Assembly: GCA_964525185.1 (NCBI GenBank)
Contig: CAZGFQ010000002.1
Span: 36,814 to 100,813 of the forward strand
From: JABHGY01 sp964525185
GTDB taxonomy: Bacteria; Fidelibacterota; Marinisomatia; Marinisomatales; UBA1611
Direction: 5' to 3'
DNA: 64,000 bases
The translations under genes were made by a program, and so were the position numbers. The notes beneath the pieces were generated by a model. That model was given only the letters and a program-made list of their open reading frames with translations. It ran no database searches and was not told the origin of the DNA. Below, one piece after another: positions 39,118-47,262 of this stretch; positions within the stretch are counted from its first letter, which is position 1; every line of letters starts with the position of its first letter.

Positions 39118-40031
39118 TGTTTAATAAAGTCATTCTTATGATAGGCTTTATTTTATTTAATATTGCTTGTCACTCAGAAAAAGAAATTCTCCAATCACCA
39201 CTTACAATTGTTGCTTCAGTAGATACAACTCAAGTTCGTATTGGTGAAAAGATCCGATATAAAGTATTAGCTGAAGGGAGTGAGGATAAAATTATTCAAT
39301 ACCCTGTATTAGAGCAATTATCTGATTCAGTTCAATATCAGTCATTCACCTTCATTTTAAATAATACTGATACTTTAGGTGTTACATGTGAAATATCCTA
39401 CTGGGATACAGGTACTTTTTGGACTCCGGCATATCAAATTCAAATATTAAACAATGACCGTAATCCAAGCTACAGTTTACGTGCAGATCAAATTCAAATT
39501 AATGTTTTATCCACTATCACACCCGGACAACAGTCACCAATTAAACCCATTAAAGGTCCCGTGCCAGTCTCTGAACCGCTCCCTATTAAGATAATATCCA
39601 TGATTGGTTTACTTTTGGTTTTGATGGGAACAATGGTTTGGGTGTGGAAAAAAAGGATTCAACCGCCACCCGTATCAAAGTTACATGATATAATAATGGT
39701 AGATCCTTTGATACAGGCAAATGAGCGATTATCTCTTTTAGATCCTGAAGCAAATATTAAAATATTTTATGTGGAATTATCCTACTTGTTACGTGAATTA
39801 GTCGAACGAGTATTTTACATACGAACCTTAGAAATGACGACGCAAGAAATATCTGAAAATGAAGATTTATTTCAGATGGACGCTCAATTATTTTCAAGTT
39901 GGATTTCACTTTTGGAAAAATCTGATTTAGTTAAATATGCAAAATATACTCCGAGTTTGGATTTGTGCAATCAAGATCGGAGTTGGGCTTCAGATTTTGT
40001 ACAAAAAATAAAGATGCTATCTGAAATTTGA
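39117..40031 (+). CDS. BatD/DUF4381-like membrane protein
   Basis: A 304-residue protein with an N-terminal hydrophobic signal that may be lipidated (ILFNIACHS, Cys at 19), a periplasmic beta-domain (about 25-155), one membrane helix (about 162-180) and a cytoplasmic helical tail (YVELSYLLRELVERVFYIRT, then LEMTTQEI). The tail resembles DUF4381 and BatD-like proteins that follow moxR-DUF58. The usual BatA/BatB von Willebrand genes do not follow; efp does. Confidence 0.65.
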   Translation: MFNKVILMIGFILFNIACHSEKEILQSPLTIVASVDTTQVRIGEKIRYKVLAEGSEDKIIQYPVLEQLSDSVQYQSFTFILNNTDTLGVTCEISYWDTGTFWTPAYQIQILNNDRNPSYSLRADQIQINVLSTITPGQQSPIKPIKGPVPVSEPLPIKIISMIGLLLVLMGTMVWVWKKRIQPPPVSKLHDIIMVDPLIQANERLSLLDPEANIKIFYVELSYLLRELVERVFYIRTLEMTTQEISENEDLFQMDAQLFSSWISLLEKSDLVKYAKYTPSLDLCNQDRSWASDFVQKIKMLSEI

Positions 40032-40080
40032 AGTCATTTAAGTATGATGTAACTTTCACATTCATTTAAGGAAGGATTTC

Positions 40081-40644
40081 ATGGCTACTACTGCAGATAT
40101 TAAGAATGGCGCAGTCATTCTACATAAAAATAAACGAATGAAAGTCGTTGAGTTTCAACATGTTAAACCTGGAAAAGGTGGTGCATTTGTACGAACAAAA
40201 CTTAAAGACATTAAATCAGGGAAAATAATTGATCATACTTTTAATGCTGGCGCTCGGATTGAATATATTCGTGTAGAAGCAAAAAAGATGCAATATTTAT
40301 ATCATGACGATATATCATTTATTTTTATGGATGAAGATACTTTTGAACAGTTAAATGTATCTTTTGAAATTGTTGGAGATCAAAAGAATTTTTTAATTGG
40401 TGGAATGAATGCAGATCTATTATTTGATGGAGGTGAAATTTTGGATGTTCGGATTCCACCACATGTGATTCTTGAAGTTGAAGATACTGAACCCGGTTTT
40501 AAAGGGAATACGGCTCAAGGTGCCACCAAACCAGCAACAGTTGAAACTGGGTATGAATTGAATGTACCCTTGTTTATCAATATTGGCGATAAGCTTAGAA
40601 TTGATACGCGAACGGGAGACTATGTTGAAAGATCCAAGGAATAA
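40081..40644 (+). CDS. efp: Elongation factor P
   Basis: Rescues ribosomes stalled on polyproline. The 187 residues have the three-barrel EF-P plan. The domain I tip reads HVKPGKGGAFVRTKLK, so the modifiable residue is lysine, the type modified by EpmA in other bacteria. C-terminal GDKLRIDTRTGDYVERS is diagnostic. An AAGGAAGGA ribosome-binding site precedes the ATG. It leads an efp-accB-accC run. Confidence 0.97.
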   Translation: MATTADIKNGAVILHKNKRMKVVEFQHVKPGKGGAFVRTKLKDIKSGKIIDHTFNAGARIEYIRVEAKKMQYLYHDDISFIFMDEDTFEQLNVSFEIVGDQKNFLIGGMNADLLFDGGEILDVRIPPHVILEVEDTEPGFKGNTAQGATKPATVETGYELNVPLFINIGDKLRIDTRTGDYVERSKE

Positions 40645-40649
40645 TTAAC

Positions 40650-41108
40650 ATGAAAAAGTGGCAAGATAAATTAAAAGAGATTATTTACATATTAGAGCAA
40701 AGTGATGTAAATGAAATTGAAGTCAAATTTTGGGGGCGATCTTTTCGCGTTTCAAAATCTCCAGGAATCGTATCATCTGTTTCGTCAGCACCACCAGTGT
40801 CTACACCTTCTGTTCCAAACACGTCAATTGCATCGGAGCCAGCTTCGCCAGAAGAAACAATTACAGAAGGAGATTCTGTATTATCACCCATGCCTGGAAC
40901 ATTTTATATAGCCCCATCACCAGATGATCCACCCTTTGTTAAAGTAGGTGATACAGTGAAAAAAGGACAAACTCTTTGCATCATAGAAGCTATGAAAATA
41001 ATGAATGAAATTGAGTCTGAGCTAGATGGTGTAATTACTCAAATTCTTGTTGATGATTCTGGAGCCGTAGAATTTAATCAACCATTATTTACCATTAACC
41101 CTTCCTAA
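40650..41108 (+). CDS. accB: Biotin carboxyl carrier protein of acetyl-CoA carboxylase
   Basis: Carries biotin between AccC and AccA/D in fatty-acid synthesis. The 152 residues have a short N-terminal helix (KKWQDKLKEIIYILEQSDV), a Ser/Pro-rich linker, and a biotinyl domain with the biotinylation motif EAMKIMNEI (Lys in AMKI). It is 5 bases after efp and 5 bases before accC. Confidence 0.96.
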   Translation: MKKWQDKLKEIIYILEQSDVNEIEVKFWGRSFRVSKSPGIVSSVSSAPPVSTPSVPNTSIASEPASPEETITEGDSVLSPMPGTFYIAPSPDDPPFVKVGDTVKKGQTLCIIEAMKIMNEIESELDGVITQILVDDSGAVEFNQPLFTINPS

Positions 41109-41113
41109 AAATT

Positions 41114-42478
41114 ATGTTTAAAAAAGTACTCATTGCTAATAGGGGCGAGATTGCCCTTCGAATTATACGAGCATGTCATGAGTTAGGGATTAAAACAGTT
41201 GCTGTTTATTCAACAGCAGATGAATATTCTCTCCACGTCAAATTCGCAGATGAAGCTGTTTGCATTGGACCACCTGCGGGGAAAGATAGTTACTTAAATA
41301 TTCCAAGACTCATTGCTGCAGGTGAAATTACAAATGCAGATGCCGTCCATCCTGGTTATGGATTTCTAGCAGAATCTGCCCAGTTTTCACGTATTTGCGC
41401 AGAAAATGATTTTACATTTATTGGGCCTACACCAGACATTATTGATGCAATGGGAAATAAGAGTCAAGCTAAAAAAACGATGATGGAAGCTGGTGTACCT
41501 GTGGTACCAGGAGGAGAAGGTATTTTAACGGGCGCAGAAGAAGCGCAAGAATTAGCAGATGAAATGGGATATCCTGTTATGTTAAAAGCATCCGCTGGTG
41601 GAGGGGGCCGTGGGATGCGTTTCGTTGATTCCCCAGATGGTGTTGAACATGCCTATAATACTGCCTTCCAAGAAGCATTATCTGGTTTTGGTAATGGGGA
41701 TATGTATATTGAAAAATTTATAGAGAAACCAAGACACATCGAAGTTCAGATTTTGGGCGACATGCATGGAAATGTAGTCCATTTGGGAGAGCGAGAATGT
41801 TCGATTCAACGTCGTCACCAAAAATTAATTGAAGAATCTCCATCTCCCGTTGTGGACGAAGCATTACGAGAAAAGTTAGGGACAGCAGCGATTGCAGGAG
41901 GAATGTCTGTTAATTATGTTGGGGTCGGAACGATAGAATTTTTATTAGATAAAAATAATGATTTCTATTTTATGGAAATGAATACTCGAATCCAAGTAGA
42001 ACACCCAATTACAGAAATGGTAACTGGCGCTGATCTAATTAAGCAGCAAATTTTAATGCATGCAGGTGAAAAAATTCCTGAAAATTTATATGATATTAAA
42101 TTGCAAGGTCATTCAATAGAATGTAGAATCAATGCAGAAGATCCTAGTAAAGGTTTTATACCAAGTCCATTAAAAATTGAAAGTTATCATATGCCTGGCG
42201 GAAAAGGTGTAAGAATAGATAGCCATGCTTATGCGGGATATCAAATTCCCACTTATTATGATTCTTTACTTGGAAAACTTATTGTGCATGCTAAAAACCG
42301 AAATAGAGCTATCAATCGAATGCAAAGAGCCTTGGAAGAAACTATTATTGTAGGGCCAAAAACGACTATTCCCTATCATCAGGCAATTATGGCAAATGAC
42401 CAATTTAAATCGGGAGATTTTGACACAAGCTTTTTGGAATCCTTTGAATTCAATCCCAATGAAGGAGAAGATGAATGA
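41114..42478 (+). CDS. accC: Biotin carboxylase subunit of acetyl-CoA carboxylase
   Basis: ATP-grasp enzyme that carboxylates biotin on AccB. The 454 residues match AccC: KVLIANRGEIALRIIRACHE at the start, the glycine-rich ATP loop KASAGGGGRGMRF, ECSIQRRHQKLIEE, and the active-site MEMNTRIQVEHPITEMVTG. It overlaps gcvH by 4 bases. Confidence 0.97.
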   Translation: MFKKVLIANRGEIALRIIRACHELGIKTVAVYSTADEYSLHVKFADEAVCIGPPAGKDSYLNIPRLIAAGEITNADAVHPGYGFLAESAQFSRICAENDFTFIGPTPDIIDAMGNKSQAKKTMMEAGVPVVPGGEGILTGAEEAQELADEMGYPVMLKASAGGGGRGMRFVDSPDGVEHAYNTAFQEALSGFGNGDMYIEKFIEKPRHIEVQILGDMHGNVVHLGERECSIQRRHQKLIEESPSPVVDEALREKLGTAAIAGGMSVNYVGVGTIEFLLDKNNDFYFMEMNTRIQVEHPITEMVTGADLIKQQILMHAGEKIPENLYDIKLQGHSIECRINAEDPSKGFIPSPLKIESYHMPGGKGVRIDSHAYAGYQIPTYYDSLLGKLIVHAKNRNRAINRMQRALEETIIVGPKTTIPYHQAIMANDQFKSGDFDTSFLESFEFNPNEGEDE

Positions 42479-42852
42479 ACATACCAGATTCGCTAACCTA
42501 TTCTGAAGATCACGAATGGGTTCAATTTTCTGATAATACGGCTAAAATTGGAATTACAGATTTTGCTCAAGGTCAGCTTGGTGATATTGTTTTTGTAGAA
42601 TTCCCAGAGATTGGTCAAGAATTAACACAAGGAGATCCTTTTGGTGAAGTGGAAGCTGTTAAAACAGTATCAGATTTAATTGCTCCGATTAGTGGAACTG
42701 TGATATCAATTAATGAATCATTAGAAGATGCACCTGATCAAGTAAATGACGATCCTTATGGTGAAGGGTGGCTTATTGAAGTTAAAATTGATGATTCAAC
42801 TGGAAAAGAATTGTTATTATCAGCAGAAGCTTATAAAAAAATGATCGCTTAG
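42475..42852 (+). CDS. gcvH: Glycine cleavage system H protein
   Basis: Lipoyl carrier protein of glycine cleavage, 125 residues. EDHEWVQFSDNTAKIGITDF opens the fold, and the lipoylated lysine is in GEVEAVKTVSDLIAP. It stands apart from gcvT and gcvP, which are not in the window, and is coupled to accC by an ATGA overlap. A role in lipoate relay rather than glycine cleavage is possible. Confidence 0.96.
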   Translation: MNIPDSLTYSEDHEWVQFSDNTAKIGITDFAQGQLGDIVFVEFPEIGQELTQGDPFGEVEAVKTVSDLIAPISGTVISINESLEDAPDQVNDDPYGEGWLIEVKIDDSTGKELLLSAEAYKKMIA

Positions 42853-42860
42853 ATTTAAAC

Positions 42861-43604
42861 ATGAAATCAAACATTTATCAATCATTAATTAATATTCGAG
42901 ACCAAAAAGGTGCTGGGTATATCGTCCTAATTGATCCAGATCAAAAAAATGACTCAAGGATAGAAGCGCATGTAAATGCAGCAAATGAAGCTGGTGTTGA
43001 TGCTCTTTTTGTTGGTGGAAGTTTAATGATGGATAGTAAATGTCATGAAAGAGTAGCGCGAATAAAAAAAGCATCATCAATTCCTGTCATTTCATTCCCA
43101 GGTGGTTTAAATCAACTGAATAATCATTATGATGCCATGTTATTCATGTCCGTTATTTCAGGGCGAAATCCACATTATCTAATTGGAGAACAAGTATTAG
43201 CAGCACCTGTTGTTAAAGATTTGGGTATTGAAACAATTCCGACGGGGTATATGTTATTCGATGGTGGTGCAAATTCAACGGTTGAGTTTATGAGCCATAC
43301 AAAACCAATTCCCATGAATCGTCCAGACATTGCAGTTGCTCATGGGCTTGCAGGTCAATATTTAGGCTTAAAAATGTTATACTTAGAAGCAGGGAGTGGT
43401 GCTGAAGTTGCGGTTCCTACTCACGTTATTTCAGCAATGGCAAAATCCTTAGAATGTCCGCTAATTGTTGGCGGTGGTATTCGTTCACCGGAAGCGGCAA
43501 AAGAGCGTGTGGACGCTGGTGCATCATTTATAGTGACTGGTACAATTATTGAAAAAAATGGATCAGCTATAATGAAAGAATTTGCTGACGCGATTCATCA
43601 ATAA
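42861..43604 (+). CDS. Geranylgeranylglyceryl phosphate synthase family (group II)
   Basis: TIM-barrel prenyltransferase of the GGGPS/PcrB family, 247 residues. It joins a C20 (or longer) prenyl diphosphate to sn-glycerol 1-phosphate, the first ether bond of archaeal-type lipids. Motifs are VLIDPDQKN, SVISGRNPHYLIGEQV, PTGYMLFDGG, YLEAGSGAEV and the phosphate-binding LIVGGGIRSPEAA, which match the bacterial group II form known from Bacteroidetes. The in vivo product in such bacteria is not settled. It follows gcvH by 8 bases. Confidence 0.88.
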   Translation: MKSNIYQSLINIRDQKGAGYIVLIDPDQKNDSRIEAHVNAANEAGVDALFVGGSLMMDSKCHERVARIKKASSIPVISFPGGLNQLNNHYDAMLFMSVISGRNPHYLIGEQVLAAPVVKDLGIETIPTGYMLFDGGANSTVEFMSHTKPIPMNRPDIAVAHGLAGQYLGLKMLYLEAGSGAEVAVPTHVISAMAKSLECPLIVGGGIRSPEAAKERVDAGASFIVTGTIIEKNGSAIMKEFADAIHQ

Positions 43605-43608
43605 TGCC

Positions 43609-43815
43609 ATGTCGGATCATTCTTTTATACAGGCGAAACTATTAGATAGCGCTTCTGTTAAAACGTCTATGTTGGATAATTGTTTGTCCGATATAGAAAA
43701 GGCGGCAACCTTGATGAAATCCGCATTTCAGCCTAGGAATAAATTTCTAAGGTATGGTAATGGCGGAAGTGCCGCGGATGCACAACATTTATCTACAGAA
43801 TTTTTAGTTAAATAG
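43609..43815 (+). pseudogene. Truncated SIS-domain sugar isomerase (gmhA-like N-terminal fragment)
   Basis: A 68-residue frame whose sequence, FLRYGNGGSAADAQHLSTEF, matches the substrate loop of phosphoheptose isomerase GmhA (about 190 residues). After LVK it stops at TAG and xerD begins four bases later, so roughly the last two-thirds, including most of the SIS domain and catalytic residues, is missing. No continuation is visible in another frame. It is probably a remnant left by a deletion. Confidence 0.75.
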
Positions 43816-43819
43816 TCTC

Positions 43820-44710
43820 ATGGAAACATATCTTCATGAATACTTAACAATGCTTCGGGTGGAAAAAAATTTGGCTGCAAACACAGTTGAGGCCTATGAA
43901 AGAGATTTAAATATTTATTTATCTTTTATCTTCGAAAATGGACAATTCAACTCGTTAGAAGATATTTCACAGGAAAAGATTCGTCATTTTATTCAATCCT
44001 TAGCACAATCAAATCTTGCACCTGCAAGTGTTGCACGGATATTTTCATCCATTCGATCTTATCATGCTTTTATATCAGATGAAGGATATTGTAATGAAAA
44101 TCCGTCACTTCAATTAGTAGCACCTAAAATGCCCAAAAAACTTCCAGATGTTTTAACAGTGGAAGAAATGAATCTCATTATTCATTCTGTAGAAACGAAA
44201 ACATCCGTAGGTAAGAGAGATCAAGCCATTTTAGAAATGTTATATTCATGTGGGCTTCGAGTGTCAGAATGTTGTGACCTCACTGTCAGCGAACTCTTCT
44301 TCGAAGAAGATCTCATTCGTGTTACAGGAAAAGGGAATAAACAACGAATTGTTCCATTGGGGAAAAATATAAAACACATTTTAAATCAATATTTGATTCA
44401 TGCTCGCCCCGCACTTGAAAAAAATAAATCGGTAGGGACTGTTTTTTTGAGCCAAAACGGAAAATCATTAACACGGATGTCGATTTATAATATTGTAAAA
44501 AAATGGGTAAAAATTGCCCAAATTCATAAACCTGTAAGCCCTCATACATTTCGACATTCTTTTGCAACTCACATGCTTGAAGGTGGTGCAGATTTACGAT
44601 TTGTTCAAGTCATGTTAGGCCATAGTGATATTACAACAACTCAAATTTATACTCATTTAGATAAAACAACACTGTCGGAAATACACCGTCAGTATCATCC
44701 TCGGAGCTAA
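43820..44710 (+). CDS. Tyrosine recombinase XerC/XerD
   Basis: Site-specific recombinase that resolves chromosome dimers at dif during division, 296 residues. It has an N-terminal SAM-like core-binding domain (about 1-85) and the catalytic set: Arg in GLRVSECCDL, Lys in GKGNKQRIVPL, HTFRHSFATHMLE, LGHSDITTTQIYTHL with the nucleophilic tyrosine. XerC and XerD cannot be separated by eye. No integron or phage features flank it, so this is the housekeeping form. Confidence 0.93.
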   Translation: METYLHEYLTMLRVEKNLAANTVEAYERDLNIYLSFIFENGQFNSLEDISQEKIRHFIQSLAQSNLAPASVARIFSSIRSYHAFISDEGYCNENPSLQLVAPKMPKKLPDVLTVEEMNLIIHSVETKTSVGKRDQAILEMLYSCGLRVSECCDLTVSELFFEEDLIRVTGKGNKQRIVPLGKNIKHILNQYLIHARPALEKNKSVGTVFLSQNGKSLTRMSIYNIVKKWVKIAQIHKPVSPHTFRHSFATHMLEGGADLRFVQVMLGHSDITTTQIYTHLDKTTLSEIHRQYHPRS

Positions 44711-44711
44711 T

Positions 44712-45347
44712 ATGTTATTTCGAATGCCCTTGGAAGCACTTGTTCTCTTAATTCCTGCTCTTTTATTTGCTTTAAGTTTTCATGAATTTGCACATGCATG
44801 GATGGCAAACAAATTGGGGGATTCGACCGCAGCTAGGATGGGAAGGCTTTCATTAAATCCATTTGATCATTTAGATCCCATGGGTACAATCATGATTTTA
44901 TTTGTTGGATTTGGCTGGGCAAAACCTGTCCCGGTTAATGCGAGCAACTTACATAATCCAAGGCAGGATATGATGAAAATTGCATTTGCTGGACCTGCAT
45001 CAAATTTGCTTCTTTCATTTCTAGCTGGATTGGCTATTCGCTTTTTAAATGGAAGTCCATTATTTTCAGATACAATTTTCATATTTTTACTTTATTTTGC
45101 ACATATAAATACTGCATTAGCGGTTTTTAATATGTTGCCTATCCCTCCGTTGGATGGATCTCAAATATTTTCGGGTGTTATGATTCGGCGAAATCCAGAA
45201 TTAGTGATGAAAATGCAACAATTTGGCCCACAAGTTTTATTTGGCCTTATCTTAATTGGTGTATTAACGAATGTTTCAATTCTTTGGATGATTATGGGAC
45301 CTTTTGTAAACTTTTTTATGTCAATCTTTGCTGGTATTGCATTATGA
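44712..45347 (+). CDS. Site-2 protease family (M50) membrane metalloprotease
   Basis: Intramembrane zinc protease of the small YwhC-like M50 group, 211 residues with about five hydrophobic segments. The zinc site HEFAH is at residues 24-28 and the second ligand motif is NMLPIPPLDGSQI, near residue 138. There is no PDZ domain, so it is not RseP-like. The substrate is unknown. It starts one base after xerD and overlaps a small membrane-protein gene. Confidence 0.9.
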   Translation: MLFRMPLEALVLLIPALLFALSFHEFAHAWMANKLGDSTAARMGRLSLNPFDHLDPMGTIMILFVGFGWAKPVPVNASNLHNPRQDMMKIAFAGPASNLLLSFLAGLAIRFLNGSPLFSDTIFIFLLYFAHINTALAVFNMLPIPPLDGSQIFSGVMIRRNPELVMKMQQFGPQVLFGLILIGVLTNVSILWMIMGPFVNFFMSIFAGIAL

Positions 45348-45484
45348 GTAACCATGATAATTATTTCCGCAGAATTATCAAAAGACGCACAATAAAACAG
45401 CGTCCATATTGGTGGACAGTTGGAATGATTATGCTGGTGCTTTGGTTAATTCAATATTTAAAAAATGTAGCTTTGGCGGGTTAA
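45344..45484 (+). CDS. Small single-pass membrane protein, unknown function
   Basis: A 46-residue frame starting in an ATGA overlap with the protease gene. It has a basic N-terminus (RRIIKRRTIKQR) followed by one hydrophobic helix (WWTVGMIMLVLWLIQYL), giving the typical inside-positive topology. The coupled start and clear topology make it a likely real gene. I recognise no family. Confidence 0.6.
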   Translation: MSNHDNYFRRIIKRRTIKQRPYWWTVGMIMLVLWLIQYLKNVALAG

Positions 45485-45488
45485 AATT

Positions 45489-47189
45489 ATGAACCAATTA
45501 ATTGAATGTGTCCCAAACTTTTCTGAAGGACGTGATCCTAAAAAGATCGATAAAATTGTTGCCCAAATGGTCAAAGTAACTGGAATAACCATTTTGGATG
45601 TTGATCCTGGACCCGATACAAATAGAACAGTTGTAACTATTGTAGGCGATCCAGAATCGGTTGAAGAAGCTGCCTTTCAAGGTATTAAATGTGCATCTGA
45701 AATTCTTGATATGCGTCAACATACAGGAACACATCCAAGAATGGGTTCCACCGATGTATGCCCTTTCATTCCAATAAGCAATGTTTCAGTTGAAGAATGT
45801 ATTCAGATTTCAAAACGTGTAGGTGGTCGTGTGGGGAATGAACTCAATATTCCTATTTATTTATATGAAAAATCTGCACAAAAGCCTGAACGAGAAAAAT
45901 TGCCCGCTATTCGAAAAGGGGAGTATGAAGGATTAGCAGAAAAATTATTAGATGATGAGTGGGCGCCAGATTATGGTCCAAAAAAAGTACATGAAAAAGC
46001 AGGTGCTACTGTGATAGGGTGTAGAGAATTCCTTATTGCTTATAATATTAATTTAAATACAAAAGATCATCGGTTAGCGACGGACATAGCGTTTGAATTA
46101 AGAGAAGCAGGTCGAAGTAAGCGAATACCTAATCCAAATTCAAAAAACTTATTGGATGGGGATATTGTTAGACATGATGATGGAAGCCCAGTAAAAATTC
46201 CTGGAATGTTTAAGGATGTAAAAGGGATTGGTTGGTATGTTGATAGTTTTAACCGTGCCCAAATTTCAATTAATTTTAATAACTATAAAAAATCTACTCT
46301 TCATGATGTTTTTGATGCTGCATGCCTATTAGCTGAACAGCGCGGTGTTCGCGTAACTGGAAGTGAACTGGTGGGGCTTATTCCATTAGAAGCAATGTTA
46401 ATGGCAGGAAAACACTACTTGAAAAAACAAAATCGATCTATGGGAGTTCCTACCAATGATATTATTGAATGTGCTGTACAATCATTAGGGCTCAATGATG
46501 TAACGCCTTTTATTCCGAATGAAAAAATAATTGATTATGCTGTAACACAATCGAAACGACCACTTATTCGTTTATCAAATGAAGACTTTTTAAATGAATG
46601 CTCTACAAATAGCCCAGCTCCAGGAGGTGGAAGTGTGGCAGCAATGGCTGGAGCATTGGGAGCATCATTAGCATCCATGGTGGCAGCCCTGACTCATGAA
46701 AAGAAAAATATGCTTGATTCTAAACCAGAAATGGATTTGATTGGAATGGATGCACAATCATTGAAGGATCGATTGGCATTTCTTGTTGATGAAGATACGG
46801 AAGCATTTAATCAAGTGATGACTGCAAATAGGCTCCCGTCATCAAATGATGATGAAAAAATATTAAAAGACCAATCTGTTGAATTGGCCAATCAATATGC
46901 AATTGAAGTCCCACTGGAGACAGCAGAACTGTGTTATAAAGTGTTAAAACTTGCAAATCAGCTTGTGGAAAATGGGAATCCTAATTCTGTTTCTGATGCT
47001 GGAGTAGCTGGAGAAATAGCATTGGCAGGTGTTCGTGGTGCATGCATGAATGTTTTAATTAATTTGCCAAGTGTGAAAAATGAGAAGTATAAAAACAAGA
47101 AAAGAGAAACTGTGGAAAAATTATTAAAGGATTCTGAGCAATTACATGCAGTCGTCAATCAAAAAACCATTGAAAAAATCGAACAGTAA
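45489..47189 (+). CDS. ftcD: Bifunctional glutamate formimidoyltransferase / formiminotetrahydrofolate cyclodeaminase
   Basis: Last steps of histidine degradation: formimino transfer from formiminoglutamate to THF, then deamination to 5,10-methenyl-THF. The 566 residues hold both domains: formiminotransferase (about 1-330; IECVPNFSEGRD, MRQHTGTHPRMGSTDVCPF) and cyclodeaminase (about 350-566; CSTNSPAPGGGSVAAMAGAL). The same fused layout occurs in animals. No hutH, hutU or hutI gene is in the window. Confidence 0.94.
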   Translation: MNQLIECVPNFSEGRDPKKIDKIVAQMVKVTGITILDVDPGPDTNRTVVTIVGDPESVEEAAFQGIKCASEILDMRQHTGTHPRMGSTDVCPFIPISNVSVEECIQISKRVGGRVGNELNIPIYLYEKSAQKPEREKLPAIRKGEYEGLAEKLLDDEWAPDYGPKKVHEKAGATVIGCREFLIAYNINLNTKDHRLATDIAFELREAGRSKRIPNPNSKNLLDGDIVRHDDGSPVKIPGMFKDVKGIGWYVDSFNRAQISINFNNYKKSTLHDVFDAACLLAEQRGVRVTGSELVGLIPLEAMLMAGKHYLKKQNRSMGVPTNDIIECAVQSLGLNDVTPFIPNEKIIDYAVTQSKRPLIRLSNEDFLNECSTNSPAPGGGSVAAMAGALGASLASMVAALTHEKKNMLDSKPEMDLIGMDAQSLKDRLAFLVDEDTEAFNQVMTANRLPSSNDDEKILKDQSVELANQYAIEVPLETAELCYKVLKLANQLVENGNPNSVSDAGVAGEIALAGVRGACMNVLINLPSVKNEKYKNKKRETVEKLLKDSEQLHAVVNQKTIEKIEQ

Positions 47190-47262
47190 GATTGAAAATG
47201 TCTCATTTTACCCCATTCAGTCATTACCCTTATTTTGAAATTTTTATCTATACCCTAATAAA

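Noticed and set aside
43820..44710. Mobile-element integrase
   Set aside because: Length, domain order and neighbours fit the housekeeping Xer recombinase; no attachment site, cargo or phage genes flank it.
47195..47209. Terminator after ftcD (AAAATG/CATTTT)
   Set aside because: The stem is short, AT-only apart from one pair, and not followed by a T-run.
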